Assembly (NCBI GenBank): GCA_030039915.1
Contig: JASHUP010000030.1
Coordinates: 1 to 7,188, forward strand
Source: Thermoplasmata archaeon
GTDB taxonomy: Archaea; Thermoplasmatota; Thermoplasmata; UBA184
Length of the DNA: 7,188 nt
Reading direction: 5' to 3'
Shown here piece by piece: positions 1-4,386 of this stretch. The position numbers and the translations under genes were made by a program. Numbering within the stretch: position 1 is the first letter of the stretch; each line of letters opens with the position of its first letter. The notes under the pieces were generated by a model that made no database searches, was not told the DNA's origin, and saw nothing but the letters and a program-made list of their open reading frames with translations.

Positions 1-920
1 ATCGCTTCGAGGTCGCGACGCGCGAGGCCGCCGTAGGTGGGGAATCCCTCGTAGAGGATCTCAGCGGCCTTGAGCCGCTCGGCGAGCCCCGGGTCCCGGA
101 CCGCGACGAACCCTCCCATGTTGACCAGGCCGTCCTTCTTCGCGCTCATGGTCGCGCCGTCGGCCCGGTCGAAGAACGCGCGACCGATCTCCGCGATGGA
201 TTTCGAACCCATGCCGGGCTCGCGTTCCCGAACGAAGAACGCGTTCTCGGCCCAGCGGCACATGTCGAGGAAGACCGGGATCCCGTGGGCGTGGGCGACC
301 CGGGCGACCTCCGCGAAGTTGGCGGAGGAGACGGGCTGGCCGCCGCCCGTGTTGTTCGTGATCGTCACCATCACCAGCGGCACTCGCTCCTTCCCCTCGA
401 CGGTCAGCAGCCGCTCGAGCGCCGACGGATCGAGATTCCCCTTGAACGGGAAGTCCGACGTCGTGTCGTAGGCCTCCGCGACCGCGAGATTGAGCGGAGT
501 GCCCCCGTTCTGCACGACGTGGGCCTCGGTCGTGTCGAAGTGCATGTTGTTGGGGATGATGTGACCGGGCCGGCACAGCGTGGAGAAGAGCAGGTGCTCC
601 GCTCCCCGGCCCTGGTGAGCGGGGATCACGTGGGGAAACCCGGTGATCTCCCGGACCGTCGATTCGAAGTGCGCGAAGTTCCGGCTTCCCGCGTACGTCT
701 CGTCCCCGATCATGAGCCCGGCCCACTGCTGGTCGCTCATCGCGCCGGTGCCGGAGTCGGTCAACAGGTCGATCCGGACATCGTCGGAGCGCAGGTTGAA
801 GAGATTGAACCCGGCTCGGACGAGCGCCGACTCCCGCTCGTCTCGGGAAGGGTTCGGAAGACGTTCCACGACCTTCGTCTTGAACGGCTCGAGCGGAAGA
901 GGGGTTTCCGAAGGGGTCAC
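1..920 (-). CDS. tnaA: Tryptophanase / tyrosine phenol-lyase family PLP enzyme (N-terminal part, cut by window edge)
   Basis: This is a PLP-dependent beta-eliminating lyase that would cleave tryptophan to indole, pyruvate and ammonia, or tyrosine to phenol. The window holds 306 codons; family members have about 460. Visible landmarks are DLLTDSGT (51-58), GDETYAGS (72-79), HQGRGAE (102-108), F128-D129 (the ring-stacking Phe and the Asp equivalent to E. coli TnaA Asp133), GGQPVS (193-198), D219 and R222 of the cofactor site, and SAKKD (259-263), where K262 matches the Schiff-base lysine. EGFPTYGGL (291-299) is also conserved. The start is the GTG at 918-920: an in-frame TAG lies at 942-944 and no other start codon falls between. 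A TATA-like box about 25 nt upstream suggests a leaderless mRNA. D129 favours tryptophanase, but much of the remaining sequence resembles tyrosine phenol-lyase, and the C-terminal substrate arginine position lies outside the window. The family is certain; the substrate is not. Confidence 0.9.
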   Translation of the reverse strand, partial: MTPSETPLPLEPFKTKVVERLPNPSRDERESALVRAGFNLFNLRSDDVRIDLLTDSGTGAMSDQQWAGLMIGDETYAGSRNFAHFESTVREITGFPHVIPAHQGRGAEHLLFSTLCRPGHIIPNNMHFDTTEAHVVQNGGTPLNLAVAEAYDTTSDFPFKGNLDPSALERLLTVEGKERVPLVMVTITNNTGGGQPVSSANFAEVARVAHAHGIPVFLDMCRWAENAFFVREREPGMGSKSIAEIGRAFFDRADGATMSAKKDGLVNMGGFVAVRDPGLAERLKAAEILYEGFPTYGGLARRDLEA

Positions 921-941
921 GACGGACGCGACCGGTGGCGT

Positions 942-949
942 CTATTTGA
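942..949 (-). promoter_or_regulatory. TATA-like box of the tnaA-like gene
   Basis: On the minus strand this reads TCAAATAG, an A/T island in GC-rich DNA. Its centre is about 25 nt from the GTG start, the spacing expected between an archaeal TATA box and the transcription start, so the mRNA would begin at or next to the start codon. This is inferred from position and composition only. Confidence 0.5.
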
Positions 950-1037
950 GGGCGTCCGGAAAACGACCGGAGCGCGAGACGTGGACTCGGGGTCATCGCG
1001 GGAGGGGGAACCCGCTCGAAGGGGCCCCCGGACGCCC
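950..1037. repeat. 10-bp inverted repeat framing a divergent promoter region
   Basis: GGGCGTCCGG at 950-959 is the exact reverse complement of CCGGACGCCC at 1028-1037, with 68 bp between. The left arm abuts the TATA-like box of the tnaA-like gene on its upstream side. The right arm ends about 10 bp upstream of the TATA-like box of the plus-strand membrane-protein gene. The arrangement could be a pair of operator half-sites or one looped control region, but no regulator is identified. Confidence 0.5.
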
Positions 1038-1047
1038 AAGCCACAGT

Positions 1048-1054
1048 CTTAAGA
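1048..1054 (+). promoter_or_regulatory. Possible TATA-like box for the membrane protein gene at 1084
   Basis: CTTAAGA is the only A/T-rich patch in a very GC-rich stretch. It is centred about 33 nt before the ATG at 1084, which would give a transcription start near 1077 and a leader of only a few nucleotides. No Shine-Dalgarno sequence lies at a suitable distance. The evidence is weak. Confidence 0.35.
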
Positions 1055-1083
1055 GGGGAGACCGATAGGGGCCCGAACCACCC

Positions 1084-1737
1084 ATGGCCGCACCGTCCGC
1101 ATATCCGATGCCGCCCATGATGAACGCCGAACCTCCCGAAGTGCAATCGATCAAGTCGATGCTGCACATCGTGCGCATCCTGGCGATCATCTTCGGGATT
1201 CTGCTCGCTCTGGGAGGGATCGCGTACGCCCTGATCGCGATCGCCGCTTACAACGCGTGCACGTCGGTGGCGGGAAACATCTGCGCGGCGAGCATCGGTT
1301 TCGTGCTCGTCTTCCCGATCATCGTCATCATCTGGGGCGTTATCGACTTCATCATCTGGCTCCAGATGAAGGAGATCGAGGCGCTGGTGAACCAGCACCA
1401 GTTCGAAAAGGCGAAATCGAAGACCCTGATCTGGATGATCCTCGGGTTCATCCTCGGTGGAATCCTGATCGGGATCCTCCTGCTCATCGCCTACCTCAAG
1501 TTCGACCCGGTGATCACCTGGCAGCGCCAGCAGCAGGGAGGCGCTCCCCCCGGGTACGCTCCGCAGTATGCGGCCCCTCCGGCCTACGCTGCGCCCCCAC
1601 CGGCGGCCGCGCCCCCGCCGCCCGCACCCGCGGCGGCAGCGCCGGCGGCGCCCCTGTGCGCTAAGTGCGGGAAGCCCACCACCTACATCGCCCAGTACGG
1701 GCGGTACTACTGCTACACCGACAACCTCTACGTGTAG
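1084..1737 (+). CDS. Three-helix membrane protein with Pro/Ala-rich tail and C-terminal zinc knuckle
   Basis: The product is 217 residues and its function is unknown. A short Pro/Met-rich N-terminus is followed by three strongly hydrophobic segments at about 27-56, 68-95 and 114-138. Between helices 2 and 3 is a charged stretch (KEIEALVNQHQFEKAKSK, 96-113) that resembles the short membrane-proximal helix of DUF4870/TM2-like small membrane proteins, though I cannot assign a family. Residues 147-190 form a low-complexity Gln/Pro/Ala/Tyr tail. The protein ends with a zinc-knuckle-like module: C192-x2-C195-G, then YGRYYC with C210, and a final LYV. The position where a fourth cysteine would be expected (213) is Asp. 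Membrane proteins with such a cytoplasmic zinc-ribbon tail are frequent in Thermoplasmatota, which suggests a scaffold or protein-interaction role. The ATG at 1084 is the first of several nearby Met codons (1, 9, 12, 13), so the exact start is uncertain by up to about 12 residues. Confidence 0.85.
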   Translation: MAAPSAYPMPPMMNAEPPEVQSIKSMLHIVRILAIIFGILLALGGIAYALIAIAAYNACTSVAGNICAASIGFVLVFPIIVIIWGVIDFIIWLQMKEIEALVNQHQFEKAKSKTLIWMILGFILGGILIGILLLIAYLKFDPVITWQRQQQGGAPPGYAPQYAAPPAYAAPPPAAAPPPPAPAAAAPAAPLCAKCGKPTTYIAQYGRYYCYTDNLYV

Positions 1738-1769
1738 GGCGACGGTCGGCCCCGTCGGGCCGATCGCCC
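1737..1769. terminator. Strong hairpin between convergent genes, possible bidirectional terminator
   Basis: The right arm GGGCCGATCGCCC (1757-1769) pairs with TCGGCCC (1746-1752) and then, after a 3-nt bulge (1743-1745), with GGGCGA (1737-1742). This gives 13 base pairs closed by a CGTC loop. It begins at the last base of the stop codon of the upstream gene and lies 10 bp from the stop of the convergent gene, so either transcript could form it. It has no T tract. Archaeal termination depends mainly on T-rich stretches, so termination is only one possible role; 3'-end stabilisation is another. Confidence 0.45.
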
Positions 1770-1779
1770 GAGCCGGGGT

Positions 1780-2253
1780 CTACGGCAGCCCCGGCCGACG
1801 TCGCCCGCAGCTCGAGCAGAGCTGCGTGCCTTTCGCGACCCACCGACCGCAGGATCTGCACGACCGGACGTCGTCCGGGAGGCCGAGCACCGTGCGTCGC
1901 TCTGCTCGGGTGGTCGCGATCAGTTCGAGCACCTTCTGACTCGACGCCTCTCGGCCCATCTCGTACGTCGAACCGCCGATCTCCACTCCGGCGAGCACCA
2001 TTCGATCGCCGTAACCGATCGCAAGTTCGGAGGTGTGAGGGTTGGCCCCGCCGATCCCCTCGAGCGAGACCGAGCGGTCGAGCGCGGGAGCACGAGTTCG
2101 TCCGAGGACACCGGACCGGGCGAGGAACAGCAACCGACGGTCGGTCAATTGTAGTGTTCCAGGGATCGCGCGGGCACCCAGCGAAGTTACCGCGCGCACG
2201 GGCCAGGCGGCGACGAGACGTTCTCCGGGTTCGAGTGAGTGCGCCTCGGTCAT
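1780..2253 (-). CDS. PH/GRAM-like domain protein with C-terminal zinc ribbon
   Basis: The product is 157 residues. Residues about 7-115 have the look of a small bacterial/archaeal PH- or GRAM-like beta domain: an opening LEPGERLVA, then GTLQLTDRRLLFLAR (32-46), the strand-turn-strand pattern with L-T-x-x-R-L typical of that fold, then alternating beta segments (about 61-95) and a helix near 104-118. A four-cysteine zinc ribbon closes the protein: C132-x2-C135 and C146-x2-C149 (CRSCG ... CSSCG). No signal peptide or membrane helix is visible, so it is probably cytoplasmic, perhaps binding membranes or proteins. The start ATG (2251-2253) overlaps the stop of the upstream 94-residue gene as ATGA, indicating translational coupling. 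An in-frame extension upstream exists but would overlap that gene extensively and has no promoter. The fold assignment rests on pattern only. Confidence 0.8.
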   Translation of the reverse strand: MTEAHSLEPGERLVAAWPVRAVTSLGARAIPGTLQLTDRRLLFLARSGVLGRTRAPALDRSVSLEGIGGANPHTSELAIGYGDRMVLAGVEIGGSTYEMGREASSQKVLELIATTRAERRTVLGLPDDVRSCRSCGRWVAKGTQLCSSCGRRRPGLP

Positions 2254-2534
2254 GCCGCGCGGATCGAGACCGGAGGGCCGTGCAGCGCGGGGCCCCATCC
2301 AAGGCCTCTCAGGCGCTTGTCGACCTCCTCGAATGCATGCAGATGGTGGGCACAGAACTCCACCTCGAGGATCGAGGCCCCATCGCGGTGGTTCCCCCGT
2401 TCGAGTCCCCGGACCGCGCAACGGAACTCGCCGGGGAGAGCACACGTCACGTCGATGTCCGAGACCTCGTAGCGGGAGAAGTAGCCGGCCGGGATCGCGT
2501 GTCGGAACGCCGCGCGGACGTCACAAACGCCCAT
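2250..2534 (-). CDS. Hypothetical 94-residue protein, first gene of a two-gene unit
   Basis: I do not recognise this protein. It is 94 residues, apparently soluble, without membrane helices or a signal peptide. It is relatively rich in Cys and His (C4, C31, C39, C61, H63, H64, H66), with FCAHHLHAFEEVDKRL at about 60-75 probably forming an amphipathic helix. The first half contains predicted beta stretches (VSDIDVTCAL, FRCAVRGL). Support for a real gene comes from strong G/C preference at third codon positions, the ATGA overlap of its stop with the start of the PH/zinc-ribbon gene, and a promoter-like palindrome at the right distance upstream of the ATG at 2532-2534. Metal binding is conceivable from the Cys/His content but there is no recognised motif. 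Confidence 0.6.
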   Translation of the reverse strand: MGVCDVRAAFRHAIPAGYFSRYEVSDIDVTCALPGEFRCAVRGLERGNHRDGASILEVEFCAHHLHAFEEVDKRLRGLGWGPALHGPPVSIRAA

Positions 2535-2552
2535 GCCCGGCTCGTTCGTCTC

Positions 2553-2563
2553 CTAGTACTAGT
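2553..2563 (-). promoter_or_regulatory. Palindromic TATA-like element of the 94-residue protein gene
   Basis: CTAGTACTAG at 2553-2562 is a perfect 10-bp palindrome in otherwise GC-rich DNA. Read on the minus strand, ACTAGTA is centred about 26 nt upstream of the ATG at 2532-2534, matching the spacing of a leaderless archaeal promoter. It could therefore be a TATA element, an operator, or both. Confidence 0.4.
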
Positions 2564-2684
2564 CCCTGGCGCTCAACTCGCAGCGCAGACACCCGTGGCT
2601 ACCCGCCTCCGCGTCGGCCGATCCTCGGCCGCAGGAACGCTCCAACCCATCGTCACGCGTGACCGCGAGCCACGAAGTTGCTGG

Positions 2685-2705
2685 CGGACAAATGTCCGAC
2701 AAATG
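2685..2705. repeat. Palindrome plus tandem 8-bp direct repeat in an intergenic region
   Basis: CGGACA-AA-TGTCCG (2685-2698) is a 6-bp perfect inverted repeat with a 2-bp spacer. Overlapping it, GACAAATG occurs at 2687-2694 and again at 2698-2705, one helical turn (11 bp) apart. The block lies just past the stop of the DUF998 gene and about 150 bp upstream of the 94-residue protein gene. A regulator-binding site or a 3'-end structure of the DUF998 transcript are both possible. The rest of 2535-2728 shows nothing that I can support. Confidence 0.35.
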
Positions 2706-2728
2706 CTCTGTGTCTACCGAGCGGCGCT

Positions 2729-3385
2729 TCAGGTCGCGACCGCGCGCACCGTGGGAGAGAATCGGGGAAGGCCGATCAGGAGGAGCCCCGCCGCGAATCC
2801 CCAGATGAGGATCGGGAACACGATCAGGCGCTCGATGAGGCCGGGGTCGAACGTGTTGTTGAGAGACTGGGTCGGAACGTAGTACGCCAGCGAGACGAGG
2901 GTCACCAGCCCGAGTCCGAGGGAAGCCCCTCGAAGCGAAGACCAGCGGGTTCCGGCGCGCATCGCGGTCGACAGCACCACGAGCGCGAGTCCTCCCGGCA
3001 AGAAGACCAGGAGCGAAACGAGGTCGTGGACCGGTGGGTTGACGTTCTCGGGAAAGACCCCGACGAGGATCGCGGCGATGCTCGCGATCAAGAGGAGGAA
3101 CAGACCACCGACGCGGGCAGCACCGCGTGGAAAACCGCCCCAGCCGAGGAGGATGCCGAGGAACGCGAGGACCCCGAGGAGGATGATCGAAACGTTGAAC
3201 ACGTTGTGCAGCGGGGAGGTGGACGTGTTCCCCAAGTCGCTGATGTAGTTCGTGAGCAGCGAATAGCCGGCGTAGCCCGTTTGCACCCACGCCATCGCCG
3301 CGGCAAACTGCACGACGCCGACCGCGATGAGGACCCCGCCCCATCGCACGGAGCGACCGACCAGCACGGGGGTGGCGGTGACCAT
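2729..3385 (-). CDS. DUF998 family integral membrane protein
   Basis: The product is 218 residues with six predicted transmembrane helices at about 15-35, 62-82, 91-111, 119-141, 153-172 and 185-206. The family-typical conserved positions are visible: YSLLTNYISDLGN (41-53) in the loop after helix 1, GVFPENVNPPVHDLVS (109-124) before helix 4, and GLIERLIVFPILIWG (182-196) at helix 6. These polar and charged residues next to or within the membrane (D50, E113, H120, E185, R186) are the hallmark of DUF998 (PF06197). The biochemical role of the family is not established. The ATG at 3383-3385 is chosen because it begins just before the first helix. A TATA-like patch lies about 65 nt upstream with a hairpin in between, implying a short leader. 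It appears to be a single-gene unit: the next minus-strand gene starts about 195 bp downstream. Confidence 0.85.
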   Translation of the reverse strand: MVTATPVLVGRSVRWGGVLIAVGVVQFAAAMAWVQTGYAGYSLLTNYISDLGNTSTSPLHNVFNVSIILLGVLAFLGILLGWGGFPRGAARVGGLFLLLIASIAAILVGVFPENVNPPVHDLVSLLVFLPGGLALVVLSTAMRAGTRWSSLRGASLGLGLVTLVSLAYYVPTQSLNNTFDPGLIERLIVFPILIWGFAAGLLLIGLPRFSPTVRAVAT

Positions 3386-3400
3386 CGATGACCCAATCTC

Positions 3401-3418
3401 GCGGCGTTCGGGCGCCGC
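3401..3418. other. Hairpin in the probable leader of the DUF998 gene
   Basis: GCGGCG (3401-3406) and CGCCGC (3413-3418) form a perfect 6-bp GC-only stem around a 6-nt loop. It is 15 nt upstream of the DUF998 start codon and downstream of the putative TATA element, so it would be transcribed. In DNA this GC-rich, such a stem can occur by chance. Confidence 0.3.
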
Positions 3419-3444
3419 GGACCGGCGGGGGCACGACCCTTCCC

Positions 3445-3454
3445 ACTATGAATA
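3445..3454 (-). promoter_or_regulatory. TATA-like box, probably for the DUF998 gene
   Basis: On the minus strand this reads TATTCATAGT, the clearest A/T-rich stretch between the tRNA gene and the DUF998 gene. A transcription start about 26 nt downstream (near 3424) would leave a leader of roughly 40 nt before the ATG at 3385. Confidence 0.4.
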
Positions 3455-3578
3455 CCCCCGCCTCGACCCGCGGCACCACCGTCCGATGAGCGCATCCGAT
3501 CTTCTCGACCAGGACGGGACCTCTCCCGACGCCGCGGTACCCCGGTGCTAACGACGCAGGACCAGTCCGGGAGAATCA

Positions 3579-3651
3579 AGCCAAGGGAGGGAATCGAACC
3601 CCCAGGAAACGGATCTGCAGTCCGTCGCATTAACCATTCTGCCACCTTGGC
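3579..3651 (-). tRNA. tRNA-Cys (anticodon GCA)
   Basis: Read on the minus strand, a complete cloverleaf folds. The acceptor stem is GCCAAGG/CCTTGGC (7 bp, perfect). The D arm has a GCA/TGC stem and a GG in its loop. The anticodon stem ACGGA/TCCGT carries the loop CTGCAGA, giving anticodon GCA. A 5-nt variable loop follows, then a T arm with GGGGG/CCCTC (one G-T pair) and loop TTCGATT. The base after the acceptor stem is T, the U73 discriminator that cysteinyl-tRNA synthetase or SepRS expects. CCA is not encoded and must be added by the nucleotidyltransferase. I see no intron. A TATA box lies about 27 nt upstream of the first base. Confidence 0.96.
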
Positions 3652-3674
3652 GCGGCGGGGGGCAGGGGGCTGCG

Positions 3675-3682
3675 CCTTAAAG
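3675..3682 (-). promoter_or_regulatory. TATA box of the tRNA-Cys gene
   Basis: On the minus strand this reads CTTTAAGG, close to the archaeal TATA consensus. It is centred about 27 nt upstream of the mature tRNA 5' end, so transcription would start at or next to the first tRNA base. It lies in the short gap downstream of the PHP-domain gene. Confidence 0.65.
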
Positions 3683-3708
3683 CCGTCGGGGAAGCGGCAC
3701 CCCCGGAC

Positions 3709-4386
3709 TCAGATCGGTCGGAACCCTCGCCGAAGGCGCAGGACGGCGGTGCGCCACTCGTAGCGAAGCCGTCCGGCGACCGTGAGCGACCGGCCGCTCG
3801 CCGCGCACCGACCCGCCCGCAACGAGGCGATGAGCGCGTCGACATTCCGGACGCCCCCGTCGAACTCGGTGAACGCACGTCCGAGGTCCTCGACCCCGTG
3901 ACCGTCGCTCCCTCCCGTCGCTCCGACGCTCCGTCGACGTGCGACATCCGTCGCTCGCGCGTTCGCCCCGCGAGAGTTGTGGCCGTTGATGGTCTCGATC
4001 GCCGGAACAGGGGCGTTCTCCGCCATCGCGCGGCCTACCCCGTGCGAGAACCGGAACGGGTGAGCGAGCACCGGAGCGCCCCCGCGACTGCGTGCCCATT
4101 CGATCGTTTCGAGCAGGGGCCGGTTCGGGGCCGGAGCTTCGGAGAGCCCGTAGACCAGCAGATGACCCTCAACGGTGGAAACTTCGACACCAGGAAGAAC
4201 GACGAGGTTGGGAAACTTCGCACGGAGAGCCGGCAGCTCCGCGTGACCGGCCACGGTGTTGTGATCGGTCAGAGCGAACCCGTCCAGCCCGGCCGACGCG
4301 ATGTTCGCCGCGATCGTCTCGAGCGAGAGCCGCGAATCGGGGGAATGCCGAGAGTGGACATGTAGGTCGAGCCGCAGCACGTCCAT
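3709..4386 (-). CDS. PHP-domain metal-dependent phosphoesterase
   Basis: The product is 225 residues with a near-complete PHP (polymerase and histidinol phosphatase) signature: DLHVHS with H9 and H11, D17, TDHNT with D41-H42, PGVEVS with E68, H75 of EGHLLVYG, AHPFR with H109, and SDGH with D161 and H163. These are the residues that hold two or three divalent metals in the family's TIM-like barrel. Relatives hydrolyse phosphoesters such as nucleoside 3',5'-bisphosphates or small RNA/DNA ends; the substrate here cannot be read from sequence. No signal peptide or membrane helix is present, so it is cytoplasmic. The C-terminus is Arg-rich (206-223), unlike the acidic body. Its ATG (4384-4386) shares one base with the metG stop (TGATG), so it is probably translated by coupling from the metG message. 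A functional link to tRNA charging is suggested only by this context. Confidence 0.9.
   Translation of the reverse strand: MDVLRLDLHVHSRHSPDSRLSLETIAANIASAGLDGFALTDHNTVAGHAELPALRAKFPNLVVLPGVEVSTVEGHLLVYGLSEAPAPNRPLLETIEWARSRGGAPVLAHPFRFSHGVGRAMAENAPVPAIETINGHNSRGANARATDVARRRSVGATGGSDGHGVEDLGRAFTEFDGGVRNVDALIASLRAGRCAASGRSLTVAGRLRYEWRTAVLRLRRGFRPI

Noticed and set aside
61..1398. A 445-codon minus-strand frame spanning the lyase gene and the membrane-protein gene.
   Set aside because: It is a shadow of both: the conserved lyase motifs lie in a different minus-strand frame that runs off the left edge, and the right part is antisense to the hydrophobic helices.
1665..2882. A 405-codon plus-strand frame antisense to the PH/zinc-ribbon and 94-residue genes.
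   Set aside because: It has low-complexity Arg/Ser/Pro content and no initiation signal, and it crosses two intergenic regions and the end of a third gene.
2559..3479. A 306-codon minus-strand frame over the DUF998 gene.
   Set aside because: The DUF998 signature and helices are in another frame. This one is Arg-rich with no pattern.
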